From positions 95,498 through 159,497 of the forward strand of contig JAQGEQ010000372.1 of assembly GCA_034620365.1 (NCBI GenBank): DNA of 64,000 bases. Reading direction: 5' to 3'. Origin of the DNA: Pegea sp. RAD2-039. Lineage: Eukaryota > Chordata > Thaliacea > Salpida > Salpidae. The notes under the pieces were generated by a model, which was not told the DNA's origin, did no database searches, and saw nothing but the letters and a program-made list of their open reading frames with translations. This document shows, one piece after another, positions 49,176-62,570 of the stretch (the stretch's first letter is position 1; each line of letters starts with the position of its first letter). A program made the translations under genes and the position numbers.

Positions 49176-52100
49176 ATCTAAAGCTTGAAACTTAAACAAA
49201 AAAGACACAGTCAAAAAGTTAAATTAAATTTGAACGGCTCTTAAGTCTGAAATTAGAAGAATGAATAAGTAAAGTATTCTTTATAAAAAATTAATAGAAT
49301 TTATGCTATTTAACTTATTGTAGAATAAAGAGTTCCTGAAAATAATTTGTTAGTGTTTGAGTAAACCTAGAGAAAAAAATTAACTCCTTGTTTATGCTAA
49401 TAAATTTTGTTTAAGCAAATAAAACATTTCAATATTTTAACTTTTGTTATTCAGAAAAAAATCATAAATTTGAATAATGTTCAAAGTATTGAATAAATAT
49501 TTTTAGGTTTCAGATGTTGAAACCAGAAGAGAATGTTTTCATAGTGAGTAAAAACAACAACAACAAACCTAATTTAACCAAAACGTTTTCACTTAAAGAA
49601 AAAAACTGTAGTCAATGAAAAAACAAAAAGCCATTTAAAAAACATAATTTCTTAAACTAATTTATTATCTAAAAAACTATTTCTTTGTATATTAAGGCAC
49701 AATAAACCATTTGATAACTGAATACCTTATATGGCACTTATTACATTTTTTGCCTGATTGCCATTTAGATGGTCTTTTTACTCAAATCAATTTAACCAAT
49801 TCTGACTTTCTGAAAGCTTTTTAACCAAATGTATTGGAAGTTAGAATATTTAAGCTACCAATATCTATATTAAGTAAACTCATTTACATGGTATACTTTC
49901 TAACAAACCCAGTAATTAAAACAAAAATATGAAATCTTACAACTTTTCTTTGCTTATTTCAGCTAAAAGTTCTAACAAATCATTTTCTACAACAAAACTA
50001 TACGAGTAAACTGACCGAACAAATTTTTGAAAATCAAGTAGAAAAGTATATAAAGAAAGATAAAGACTTTTTACAAAACTATCCAGTAAACTAATTATTT
50101 TTTGATGAATTAATATTGACTTCTAGAAAGTTACCTGAGTGATAAAAAATAACACAAGCTAAGAAGAAGAGATTTTCATTATAAAGTTTTATGTTGTAAG
50201 AATTTGATCATCAATAGCTAATAACAATTCTTAACACTGCTCAAACAGTTTTAAATCATCAAGAAAATAATATTTTTTTAAATAAACAACTTTCGAGAGA
50301 AATGAGAAAAAAAAGTATAAAAACAAAATATTGCAAAATAACAAAATTCAAAAACTATTAGATGCAAGTGAAAAATAGTTGAATTTACCAAAATTATATT
50401 TACAAATTATTTAACTGATTCAGAATGTTTAAAACAAATAAATAATATTTGAAATGAAATACTAAAACTTCTAGAAGGAGTATTATCTAATAATTTTTGT
50501 TTAATTCTAATGCTATTGGTTATTATTTAGATTGTAAAATCAGTAACAAGTTTTGAATGTTTTTTAAGAATTCTTCGAAACCTAGTTTTCAAAAGACGAT
50601 GACATATTCAAAATTATAAGTCTTAAACAGTCACAAGTTCGACCTCTTAGATAACTTTGCTTGTGCTAAGAACTTAATAAAATGTAATGACAGACTGATT
50701 TATAAAAGAATGTTTTTAAAAGCTTGCCTAACTTAGAATAATATTACCACAAGAAATAATACTGTACAAAAGCTTTTTTCCTCAGTAAACAAACGAAATT
50801 ATGAAGTTTTGTTTTTAAATTTGTTTTAATATAAACTGAATATTACCTATCTTATGTTTTAATTATTTTAGCAAATGTTAATAATTTTTCAAAAAGTGAT
50901 AACAAACTATCAAATCTAACAAAAATGTTAATGATGTTAATGATATAGCAATAACTATCCATTCACTTAACAAATAAATTGTTTTATTTTTAATAAATCT
51001 AATTTTTTTAGAGTGCTTTTTTCGAAAAATAGAATAAAGAATTACCAGTTAAGCTACAGTATGGAAAGTAGTTTGTATAAAATAAAAATAATTAAGTATT
51101 TTTGAAGCTTATGAGTATAAAGATTTATTTGTTTCTGTTTTTTTTTTCTAATGTCGTTAATTTTCGGCACTTCTGCTTTCTAGTAATGCTATTAAAAATG
51201 GCATTAATTAACTTATATTTTTTCAAGCTTTTATCTTCTTAGATTTTGATGTTATGCATACAATAAATATCTACTATTTCTTCAATAGCATTTCTTAGTA
51301 GTTTTAAACCTGTCTAACATTCAAAAAATTATTATAATCATAGTAAAGAACATGAAGAATAAATGTTTCATTTGTAGCCAGAATTAAGTCTAAGTGACTT
51401 CCACGATAAGCCTTATTTTTCAGTAAATGAATATTGAAAACTATTATTACTATCAACAATCACTTACAGTAACCAGTTGTATATTTAAAACAAAAATTTA
51501 AGTTTTTTCATCTTAATTTTAATCACAAGAAAGGTTTAGGTATAATTAATTTTCAAAACCAACTATTAATACTTTTCAAGAAAATATCTAACACAGCGTA
51601 GATTTTAAAAAGAATATATTAATTTATAGCAGTATTAAAGAAGGAAGTAAGGATGTAATAAAATTCTTTTTATAGTTTTTATACCAAAACTTTTTATCAT
51701 CTCAATCGATTAGTAGTAGACTGCTTAACAATAAAGGATTTTGTAACATGACTGCAAAAAACAAAACTATAATTGTGTTTAAGAGTTTGCTGTTTAACCA
51801 ATAACTCATTACCAAAAATATATATCAACAATTTTTTTGTCTAATGACAAAAACAAGAATTTTTTAGCTTTTGTTGAGTTAACGAATGATAAGATGATAG
51901 ATTATTGCTTGTAAAAAATGATATTGAAGAATAATTTGTTTAAATCTTGCAACAGTTGGTAGACATTTTAAAGTGGTTATATTATTTAACATAAAAGTTT
52001 GCTTGCTTTAAATGATTTGTAGTTTTGTTTGTTTTTCTTCTGTTAATTATATTTTTCTAGTTTTATTCAGGTATTTCATTTGTACTCACTCAGACTAAGC

Positions 52101-52216
52101 TATAGACATAAATATAATTATTTAAATATACTTGTTCAAAAAATCTTGAAATTTTTATATTGAAAATTGAATCATAGAAAAAAAATAGTTTTTTTTTAAT
52201 AAAATCTATTTAACTT
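49176..52216. other. AT-rich non-coding stretch
   Basis: I see no gene, repeat family or conserved motif here beyond homopolymer-rich AT sequence. The 5' end of the copy-4 gene (promoter, possible non-coding exon) should lie in its first part. Confidence 0.5.
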
Positions 52217-53110
52217 TCATCGAAGACTAATCAGAAGACTAGTGGCAGAAGATGATGTCACTGTGATTGTGTATGTATATGAAATCAAGCCATTATCTTG
52301 TAATCCTTCAAAACTTCAAACTGCACTAAACATTGTAGAAAACTGGTCAACGAATTGGTAGCTGAGAATCCAGCCAACAAAGTCTGAACTTATAACTTTC
52401 CTTCGTAAACCAGCTGCAAATTCCTTGGATCAATATTCCATCAATGGATTTATTATTCCAAAAATATATTCGGTTCTTGTCTTCGGCATTACTTTACCAT
52501 TTGACTTTAATTGGCACAATTATGTTACAAAGTCTCTGGAAGATCAATCAACCTTGTCTACACTATTTTAAAGAACTTTAATTCTAAGGATCCTTACTTT
52601 TTTATCAAGCTTTTTAAATTGTACGTACGTCCAATTCTTCAATACATTGTCAGTGCATGCAGCTATATCAAGTTAGTGATGACAAAAAAATCGAATCTGT
52701 TCAGGCAACATTTACGAGATTAGTATGCAGGAAACTTAATATTAAACACGATAGCTATAAACAGCGTCCCAGCTTCTTCAACTTAGATACTCTGTACATT
52801 CAACGAGTCAAATACAAGTTAATCTTTATTCTTAAAATTATCCACAAGTTAATTGTATTTCAGTTTAATGATTTTTTTACCATTAGTCCTTCTCTAAGAT
52901 CTGCTGGGATATTCTCCCAATTGCTGGTATTGAAAGTACTTGAAAGTATCTATAAAGGAAAACAAAGGACGGTCGGTGATGCATTTGCCTTTTGCTCCTC
53001 ATACAACAGATCCTTTAATCGTTATCTAGCCAGTTATCAAAAGCATGTAATTGCTTAGCAATCTGTACAACGCAAAGAAAATGAAACATGTCGAACTTAT
53101 TTCTTAATAA
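52217..53110 (+). mobile_element. LINE (Jockey/L2-type non-LTR) 3' fragment, degraded
   Basis: A reverse-transcriptase C-terminal half starting within the catalytic region, where the family's YADD reads YVYE. It continues with SCNPSKLQTALN, YVRPILQY and then, after a frame change, SVQATFTRLVCRKLN to a 3' UTR ending near TTCTTAATAAATATAATC. It is 5'-truncated and interrupted, hence inactive. It is about 80 percent like the element at 56,064-57,330 by eye and lies in the opposite orientation. Confidence 0.8.
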
Positions 53111-56060
53111 ATATAATCTAATATATATATCTAACGCTTAACAGAAACATTTAAAGATTATTTTTCTTCATACTATGCTTACATTAACATTTTAGCTGAA
53201 GGGTTACAGTAATTTAAAGTCATTTGAAACTATTTCTGAGGAAAACAATAATTTTGATTACAAATAGTTGCAATGAATTCAGTAATATTTTCAACGAGGA
53301 AAAGAAGCAAGTTTAAGTTATGATTTCCTGTCGTTTCATTTGCTTTTTCTCAGATTTATTAACAGTTGATTACAATTTTGAGTTTGTTTTTAGATTTCTT
53401 TCTTACAAGATTTGTTTAAGAACTTTTTTAGTAAGACTATATGCGTTATTTTTTCTTTAAATTCTATTTTCTGTAAGGTTTTTCAAAAACTTTTGCAAGG
53501 TAAACCCAATATCCTATCTTATCAGGTAAGGAATTTTGACTGAACTTAAAATTTATGTCAGAAAATTGTTTGATTGGTCAATACATTAGCAGTAATCTAA
53601 CAAATATTTACTCTGGTTTTCTATTTGTTTGAAACTTTCAACTCTATATTAGATATAGATTTGAATAATATTAGATTTGATGAAACTGAAAGCTGAGAAT
53701 CAAATATCAACAATTTAATAAAAAGTAACAATTAACACCTGGTACGGTTGGTAAATTAAAAATAATTTATAAACCTCTGATTTTTTATCCGATGAGAACT
53801 TTGAAGATTATGCTGATGTCGGTAAAGGAGCTAAATACGAAAACTTTAGGCTTTCATCTTTTAAAGCTACAATGAAATCATATGATTTTAAAGTAGTTAT
53901 GGCTCAATGATTAAACATGTCACTGTAGACCAAACTGACATAGAAATCGACATTCAGATCAAAATTAGAAACCTAAACAGAATGTCAAAGAAGAAGCAGA
54001 ACATTCTGTAGAAAAAATTGATAGAAAGTAAAGAAATTTGTGTCAGCTTGTTTCAGGGTATTCATCTTTAATAAATCAATGTAAAGACGACACGCATGAT
54101 TGAAAACGGTATGAAAAAGTCATTAACTACTCTTTTCTAAAGTACAATCTCATCCTCTAAGCTCTTCAAGTCCTCCGAGAGAAAAATTATTAGAAGATCA
54201 GTTATGCACTAAGTCTCTCAATATTTAATTTAATAAAAAAAATCAATTTGAAAATTTTTCTTTTATTGTGTAATGTCTTATATAAGCTCTGGATTTTAAT
54301 GAATTTATATGAAGGGGTTCTTTTACGTGCCAGGAGATATTATCACATTCTCGTGATGATTTAACTTTTTGCTAAAGACAAAATAGTATATTTGAAAATT
54401 GCATCTGGATTCTTAATTAATCATAATCTTTGAAAACTGCTAACTTTTTAGCTTACAAATCATCTCAAACGTTTTTTTTGTCTGTCAATAACAACTAATT
54501 TTAAAGTATTTTAACATTTTGACGATCATATTGATCACTAGTAATCCTTAATTTAAAAGGATAAATCTCTTATTGGCGACAAATCATAAAGTTGCAACTC
54601 AATAAGACAGCAAAAAATTATAAAATTGCTTTTTCTGAAAAAAAAAAATAGGAAATTTAATATTATTTTAATTTTGAAAAGGATTTTATCACGAAAAACT
54701 ATTAAATCAGAATATTTATGAGATAATGCAAGTTTGCCAATGATGCAAGTATAATAAAAATTTACAATGATAAAAAATGTTATAATTTAAACTGTAAGAA
54801 GTTTATAAAACCTTTAACAAGTCTTTTTTACAAGTTTTTTGAAGCCTAAAATAGCAAGAACATTAATTGATTTAAAAAATTATAACAAACCAATAGTTTC
54901 CATTAAACGTTATTTTATTGTCAGTTTAAAGGATATTTCAGCAATGAAGTTCTTGTGACGTTACTTCATAAAACAAATGTTTATTTCAATCGATAATACT
55001 ATCGTGAACTTTTTGTTGCTTGATAATTTAAACTAATCTATAATGAAAAAAAATCAATGCTTGCTCGTTACAGTGAACATTTTAGAGATAACTGAATAAT
55101 AATAAAAACAAAATGATTTGACATTTTGTTGATTTATTTGAAGTATTTTAATTTTTTAAATTATGAAAATTTAATGAGAGAAAGTGAATTGATTTCAATA
55201 GCAATTTGAAAAGCTTGAGCGATGTATTCATTTAGTGATTCCCTTTTTAAATCATTGTTAAAATTATTAAATGTTTTTTTCTACTTTCAATTCAACGTTT
55301 TGAAGATCCTATAAAAATTTGAAGATTTAAAGGTTTACTTGGCAAACCAATCTTTTCACAAGATAGAAAGTTAACCTAAAATGCTAGGGAAGCTCTAAAC
55401 ATTTTCTAAACTTTAAAACGATTTATATATACAATATCTTGTAAATATGAATTAATCTTTTCATGATAATTTAACTATCAGAAAATTGTGATATTTTATT
55501 TATAAATTACTTAAGAAAATTTCTAGATTTGCATTTATTTGCATTTATTTGCTCAATTTGCTGCTTTTAATTTCTTTTAATGTAAGTTATCCTAAAATAC
55601 ATAAAGTAGTTCGATAAATTATTATAACAATTGTGATAATACAGTTTTATTTAAATTTTACTTCATTTCGTTCAGTTTTTAAATCAATTAAAGTTATTTT
55701 TGCAATATTTAATTTGTTAAATCAATTTTCTTCAATAATTTTAATTTTCATAACTACTGTCAATAAGTCCTGAGCTTCAGCAAGCGAGAAAGAAAGTTTT
55801 AAATTGTTTTTACTTTTTATTTACAAAATTAAAGCTTTTTAACAATAGTAATACGTTTATAACAAACACATGACTAGTAGCATGATAAGAAAGATTCAAA
55901 CAGACTGCAACAAACCAAGAAACATGTAAGCTTTGGTCTGTTTTATACGCTATTGGCTTATTAAGACGTGAGATTTTTGTTTTCACTTAATAATTCTCTG
56001 AATTTAAAGTCAAATTTTAAAAAAGTCTTAAAACTAAAAACGTTATTGAAATAATATTAT
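53111..56060. other. AT-rich stretch with one weak ORF relic
   Basis: At about 53,785-53,915 (+) an unrecognised 43-codon open stretch reads LSDENFEDYADVGKGAKYEN and ends at TGA. It is surrounded by stops and may be decayed coding or mobile DNA. Nothing else is recognisable. Confidence 0.4.
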
Positions 56061-56063
56061 TTA

Positions 56064-57330
56064 TTTATTTATTTCAATAAATGCAAAGAAGGGCACCTGA
56101 AAAGAGCACCTCTCGCTAACACACATTCTCACAAATAACATCTATTTTGCCATAAATATAGTAAGTAAAAGATGTTACACATATTATTTCGATATCACTC
56201 AAAGCATATAACAGTGAACAATTACATGGAATGTTAATAATATAAGAACGAAAAAAAATCACAGTTTAAAAATGACAATGTTGGGAATATTATAACGGTT
56301 CAACTTCTGGTTGAACAATACGAGTGACTTTGACATAGCAATGTCTGATGGCAGCTGATTCTATGTATTAATTGTACGGTATGAGAAACAATTTGCTCTG
56401 ACCAATGTACCAGGTGATACAGGCTTATTAAGGTGTAATGGGTGTCATCTGAGCTGATATAACTTGAAGGAAGGACTAGTAGAAAAGAATTCATCAAACT
56501 GAATGTCAATTAAATTGTGGATAATTTTAAAATAAGATTTAAGTCGTATTTAATCCGTCAGATTTTCAAAGTATCTAAATTGAAGAGACTGAGACGATGT
56601 TTATAACTATCATATTTAATATTAAGTTTCCTAAATACTAATCTTGTAAATGTGGCCTGAACAGGTTCGATTTTTTTGTCATCACTAACTTGCTATTGCA
56701 TCCATGCACTGGCATTGTATTCAAGAATTGGACGTACGTACAATTTGAAAAGATTGATGAAAAAGCATGGGTCCTTAGAATTAAAGGTCTTTGTAATAAT
56801 TTTTTAAAATAGTCAAGGTTGATTGATTTTCCAAAGATTTTGAAAACATATTTGCGCCATTTAAAGTCAGATGATAGAGTAATGCCAAGGTTTAGGACCG
56901 AAGATACTCGTTGAATAATATATCTATTGATGGAGTATTGGTTCAAGCAATTTACAGCTGGTTTACCAGAAAAAGTTATAAGTACAAACTTTGTGGGATA
57001 GATTCTGAGCTGCCAATTCGCAGACCAGTCTTCTATAGTGTGCAATGCAGTTTGAAGTTTTGAAGGATTACAAGATAATAGCTTGATATCATCTGCATAC
57101 ACAAACAATCTTACATCATCTACTGCTACTAATCTTCTGATGAGGTCTTCGATGAAAATTAAAAAGAGAAGGGGACCCAGAACAGAACCCTGAGGAACAC
57201 CACTAGTGATTTGACTAGAAGTAGATAAAGAACTTTCTATACAAGTTTGGTGGGTTCTACCTGATAGGTAATCTTCAATCCACTGTAAGATAAAGCTGTT
57301 GATTTTTATGGCGAATAATTGTAACACTTT
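56064..57330 (-). mobile_element. LINE (Jockey/L2-type) 5'-truncated copy with reverse-transcriptase motifs
   Basis: The minus-strand reading from 57327 contains reverse-transcriptase motifs GVPQGSVLGPLLF and FVYADDIKLL, then SCNPSKLQTALHTIEDW, and the C-terminal domain after a frameshift near 56,650 (IESVQATFTRLVFRKLN). The end reads NQLPSDIA and SLVLFNQKLNRY in shifted frames. The 3' tail is a short AAAT-type repeat (about 56,064-56,078 on the plus strand), typical of this class. No endonuclease domain or ORF1 is present, so it is dead but better preserved than the copy at 52.2 kb. Confidence 0.88.
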
Positions 57331-58040
57331 TTACAATTTTTTTTTGATTATTTGATTTAATATAAATATTACTTAAAACTGTTGTGAAAAAGACATGTTT
57401 TTATAATTGTACCATTTCGTTCACTATTCTTTTTTATTTAAAAGATGTAAACTTAACATCAATGTTCATATCAAGAAAAAATCTTAGAAATCTTTTATGA
57501 AAGGCAAATATCTTTGTAAAATATTTTTTTTTTTCAGTAATTTTACGTTTAAATTTTTTGAATCACTTATTTAGTTTATCAATAAGCTGTATACCTTTCC
57601 GGTAACAATTCTATAATTTGGTTATTTTAATATTTTACTTTAAAAGTTTTGATTTGTCACTTGTTTCATACAGTATGTACAATGAAATCAATTTTGAGCA
57701 AGCTATGTGACGTAAAATAACTTACAAGTTGCCTCAGGTTAAATCATTTTTTCTTAAGTTTTGCACATTTTCTAGATTTGAAATTAATTCAAGTAACGCT
57801 TCTTTTTCGTCTGACCTAGCTTTTGTCAACTACTTATAAAACTCTTCAAAGCTCGGTAAGATTTTTAGTACTTTACTTCGTAAGACAAAAATTTTTAAGT
57901 TGAATAGTTTAATTATTCTTTGGAAGTTTTATTTTGTAACTGCTCCTAAGTTTTGAATGTTTTTCTTAAATTATGATAATAAACTCAAGAAGTTTTAATT
58001 GACAAAATTTTTGTATCTTGCTTAGGAAGCTGCATCTAAA
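57331..58040. other. Upstream flank of the membrane-protein gene
   Basis: AT-rich, no gene. A TTGCTTAG acceptor-like site ends 15 nt before the next ATG. Confidence 0.4.
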
Positions 58041-59214
58041 ATGTCGGAAATTTTAAACGAGTGAGTTAATCTTTTTATTTAAAATATCTAATTACTGCTT
58101 TTATGAAAATTCTAACATGATTTTTTTATAGCTTTCGAGCAATGGTTATCTGCAAACGATTTAATCTCATGTCTAGTTCTATCTTGTTGTTAGTTCTAGC
58201 TCTTGTTTATACAAATTTTGAGCTTTCTTTCAAAGAAGAAATAGTATATATAAGAAAAGGTGATTAACAAATTGTTTGTTTGATCTAATTGATGCTTGTA
58301 TATTGATTTTTAAGCACTTTTAGAACTAAGATATCCAAGATTTCTACCCATACGCATTTTTAAAGTTGATTAAACAAAGTAAGGTATCAGTTAATACTCA
58401 AATGATTAGTATATAAATGTTATTCATAGAAACTTTGTCCGTCCACCTAATGCTGGTGTATGAGTACACGATGTTAGCAAGTTATATGCTTGCTGGAGCT
58501 TATGCAATTCTAAGCTGGATAAACTTTTTGATGAAATTGTCATTAAAGAATCACCGTGCAGTTAGCCGTTTATGCTATGTATCCGCCTTTATAAGTGGTA
58601 AGTTGAATTTCAAAGTTTAATGAGAATAACAAAAGCTTTACTTACTTTCAAATACTATGTTAAATTACGTGCAAGAAGTCGATTGATATTGAAATAAGAT
58701 AATATTTTTTTTTCTTTATTGTGAATCATTAGTTTCTTGTAATGCTTGACTGATTTTAAAGGCTATTTTTTAAACCAATAAAAAGTTTATGATGAATTGT
58801 TTGAAATAATCTCTCCAAATAATGATTCTTTTAGAGCTAATTCTTTTCACATTTAATGGATGCATTATTTTCTTTTGTAAAATTAAATTTTGTTTAATTT
58901 TATTTTAAAAAAGAAGAACCGTTTACAAGCAATATAATTTGAAATAAGTCAAATTTTATTCTATTATAGGATCTCTTTTATCATCGTCACTAATACTTGG
59001 TGCATTATCAGCTCATTGGTTTGAAGGAGCTATAGTCATGAATAAAAACAGAATGATCTGTGATTCTAGTCTCGCCCTTTCGTATTTGTTTTGCAGCGGT
59101 TCTGGTCGACTCTTTTTTTACTCAATTTATGAAGAGATGGATTTTATTGAACCATATTTTGACTACCTTTGGACTTATACATTTGTCGATGAAGAATCTA
59201 TTATAGGTTATTAG
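58041..59214 (+). CDS. Multi-pass membrane protein, family not recognised (4 exons, 186 aa)
   Basis: Exons 58041-58060, 58132-58259, 58430-58597 and 58970-59214 splice in frame (phases 2, 1, 1) with GT-AG introns. The product starts MSEILNDFRAMVICKRF. Four hydrophobic segments are visible: SSSILLLVLALVYT (about 22-35), YTMLASYMLAGAYAILSWI (about 70-88), a long one around SAFISGSLLSSSLILGALSA (about 105-125), and LALSYLFCSGSGRLFFYSI (about 143-161). It ends with an acidic aromatic tail, DEESIIGY. The layout resembles small tetraspan proteins, but I recognise no signature, so function is left open. A candidate extra exon at 58,320 was excluded because it brings a stop, whereas exons 2 and 3 join cleanly. 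Confidence 0.75.
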
Positions 59215-60424
59215 TACCAATGTCTTATGGTCGCTTGTAGAAAATTAAAGGCTTAGGGAGTAAACCCTGAGCGAAAATCTGTAATTTTGTGTTCTTGATT
59301 TCACTATCCTACGTCACTAAACTTTTTCACTGATTGTCCGACCTAAGGAGCAAAAAAGCTTTCAGCGCATGCATCTCTTTAATATGTTTATAGCTTGCGT
59401 GGTCATAGTTTTTGTGAATACACAATTTGCTGAGTTGTCAAGAATATTTTTTATAAAACTGAAATGACTTAAAACCAACTTTAAATTGCACACGATTTTA
59501 GCAATTGACTTTTTTAAACCGCAGAAAAGTATCAATAAACTTTGTCAAAAACACCTCTTATGATGTTATTTAAACGTTTTTTTGTTTTTATTTGGAATAC
59601 TTTTAAAATTAAATTAGTCACAGGCTTCTTCGTAGTAGCATAGATTTTTTACCTATATCAAAATATATAAAACAAAGTGGTATAAGCCAACAGTTGAAAA
59701 AGGTATTCAATTTTAAAGTACACATCTTCCAACATCAAAGATAAAATAAGGTTATTCCATCTATAAAAACTATCTTCAATAAAACTTGATAAAAATTTAT
59801 TCTGAAAATGTGTTTCAATTATTAAGCTAATATATGATTTCGCAATCACTATACAACTTTGGACACTAACCAAACACTGGAAAGTCAAAATAGAAATACA
59901 AAAAATAAAACAATTAAATGTGCTCACTTCTCCCAATAGAGCTTTTTAAAAAGTACTTTGTTACTAAATTTTCTTGGTTGCAAATTTTAAAGTTTAAATA
60001 AATTAAACTTTATTGTATTTATTAATTACATCTACGTCTATCCAGAAAATGATTTATGGTAATATAAACACTTAAAGTGAAATTACAAAAACATATTTTT
60101 ACTTGTTGTATAGGTACTTATATAATTGTATTAATTTGGTGAAATATATAAATCAAATATCTTGATTAAAATAAAATTGATGAATTTCATTAAATTTATA
60201 ATTAAAACTATGCAAATCGTATCAAAAATTCTTTTTACTTTTTTAAATAAAATATAAGATTAAAACTTTTTGAAAATTTTTTTAATGTATATTTGGAATG
60301 TAATTGAATATATTTTGTAGATTTTGAGCTTAAATTTTGTTTGGGGTTTGTTTTCAGTAGAGTATGCTGTTTAAAAAAACAGAGAAAATAAACTATTTAT
60401 ACAACTTTTTTACGATTTGCAAAT
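59215..60424. other. AT-rich stretch without a supported gene
   Basis: A 92-codon minus-strand open stretch (59,936-59,658) is hydrophobic but has no ATG, no splice support and no recognisable motif. Confidence 0.4.
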
Positions 60425-60496
60425 GTCTCTATAGCTGAATGGTAAACAGCGCTGCCTATTAAGCAAACGGGCCGGGTTCAAATCCCGGGTAGAGCA
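60425..60496 (+). tRNA. tRNA-like sequence or head of a tRNA-derived SINE
   Basis: A box-A-like TAGCTGAATGGTA and a perfect box B GGTTCAAATCC lie at normal spacing. The T-arm pairs CCGGG/CCCGG around TTCAAAT. The acceptor pairs imperfectly (TCTCTAT with GTAGAGC, one mismatch), and the anticodon stem keeps only three pairs around loop CTATTAA (would-be anticodon ATT). The weak anticodon arm suggests a pseudogene or SINE head; the downstream TTAACCCTTACCAGGTGG may be the SINE body. Confidence 0.55.
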
Positions 60497-62334
60497 AAAT
60501 CAGTGTTAACCCTTACCAGGTGGCAAAATTCTCCTAAAATGTTACATACTAACGCAAATGAGCTTAAAAAAAAATCACAACAAAATGTTGTTGTGTACAC
60601 ATTTTTTAAAGAAATTTTAACACTTTATAAACAGATATGTTTTTGTTAATATTTTTCAGTTATAAAAATTCAATGTTACCATTTACTACAACAATACAAC
60701 CTTTAAAACTTAAGAAAAAAAACTTTGAAGGGTAGTATTCAGCTTTTTTTGAATAAATACTTATTAAAAATGATTTTTATAGCTTACAAATGTAATATTT
60801 TCACAGTGTATATCAAGAACTTCAAGGAGTACATTAAACGAAGTTTACTTATACCTCATTTTTAAAAGATTCAATTATGATTTAAAAAAACACTTTTGTT
60901 TAAATTAGAGAATGAAATTCTATTACAATAAATTTTATTCAATCTATTTTTCTCTATGTATCTATCAACTCAAGCAGCTATTTTTACTTTGGTGAGTAAT
61001 TGTTTGTCAATAATCTACTACTATCAAACGTTTCTAAACACTTAGCTCTTTTTACTTAATAATGATATTTATTAAGCTTATAGGATATTTATTTTAAGCA
61101 GCTGTAATATTTTTTTAATAATATCAAAATCTGTTTGTGAATAGTTTGTGAAAAAGTCACAAATAAAAAAGAAGGTACAATTAGTTTTATTTCAATTTAT
61201 AATAGAAATCCTTTTTAGCATACTCTGTGAACCAACGATTAAATGTATTTAAATTTTTTCAACATATTTCACCATTTGATATATCTTTAGTTTAATCAAG
61301 AAAAACTAGTAAGTATTTTTGAAGTACATTTCTGCTTTTTGCCCTTAGGCGTTTTATTAATAATCAAATGAACTTAAGCATAATGAAAACATATTTTAAC
61401 AATTTAAGAAAAATATCTCGAATGTTTCCTTTTTGGGGAGACTTAATTTGTAATTTGCAAAACATAACTTGTTTAAATTAAGTGTGACTTTAGCAGAAAT
61501 CCACCATGTACCACATTACTTTGGATGTAATTTCAAATAAGTACTGATGGGCAATAAATATTTTTTATAACATGTTTCGTCGATGATTATTGTTAGAAAT
61601 TGCACTTGACATTTTTTTAATTAATAGTTTAACATTTAGAACAATACAAGAAAGAAATTAAATCAAATAATTAGCAATACATCAGAATCAGAATTGGAGA
61701 AAGTTCAATTTTCTAGTCAAGTTGTAAATACTTAAGATCATTTCTTCTCTATTATTTGAATTAAAGTAACTTTTAAATGAGATAAAATTTATAAAAAACT
61801 AAAAAATATTCAAACCGAGTCCATTTAAACACAATGACATGTTTTAGAGAAATCAAACCACAAATAAATTTCTTGAACTTTTTTCAGTTAACAGTTGAAA
61901 CTTTGTTATTCTGATTAAAATAAAATTCTCAAAGTTAAGTAAATTTGAAAATTTTAAATTTAGACAGTTGATTAGATCTTATCAAACTAATGAAGTGTGA
62001 CCAAGCATATTTTTTTGTTAGTAGCACAAAGAATATTCAATTTATTTCTAAATTGAGCTTCAAACTAGTAGAATTTAATTTATAATAAACTAGTAGTCTT
62101 TACAAAATTCTAAAAAAGTTGTTTTATGTAAGAAGAAAACTTAAGAAATGTGTACTTACAAGCAAAAGTATTTATTTAAAAAGTTTTCCACTAACTTAAG
62201 TAGTAAAAGTAGTACAAGTTCAAGATAAGTTATGTTTCATTTGTTGGTGTATATATATTGCTATGTAGTCGAGTCATACATACTTCTTATGTAGCTTTTT
62301 GTGCTGAAATTCTAGTTTAGTTGCTGTTTTGTTC
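60497..62334. other. AT-rich stretch upstream of the kinase gene
   Basis: No gene is supported. It ends in the kinase promoter region. Confidence 0.4.
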
Positions 62335-62342
62335 TATAAAAG
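62335..62342 (+). promoter_or_regulatory. Candidate TATA box of the kinase gene
   Basis: TATAAAAG lies about 230 bp before the kinase ATG. A TATTTTTAG acceptor-like site at about 62,535-62,543 suggests a 5' UTR intron or trans-splice site between the two. Confidence 0.4.
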
Positions 62343-62570
62343 TGACTTAAGCCTTAAGCTTAAGCTTGTTAACTTGTTTTTCAAGTGAATTGTATTTTGT
62401 TAAAAGTAATAAATCTTATTTTTAATAAATAGAACTATAAAATGAGAGATTCTTTGTCTCATTTAATGTAACTTCTCATGAAATATTACGCTTAAGGATT
62501 TTGACAGTCTTTAGAAACTGCTAATAAACAACTCTATTTTTAGATTTTGATTTAGAAAAGTTGTTTAAGA

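Noticed and set aside
48096-49214. The Q/N-rich ORF as a stand-alone 372-aa protein starting MTVSFLF
   Set aside because: The first 13 codons span an acceptor-like site, and the last 8 follow a phase-matched donor leading to ELM2; the spliced chimera explains the sequence better.
58316-58378. Additional exon in the membrane-protein gene
   Set aside because: It has no suitable donor and ends in TAA in the required frame, while joining exons 2 and 3 directly stays open.
59658-59936. Minus-strand 92-codon hydrophobic ORF
   Set aside because: No ATG start, no motif and no splice context; chance ORFs of this length with Ile/Leu/Phe bias are expected in AT-rich DNA.
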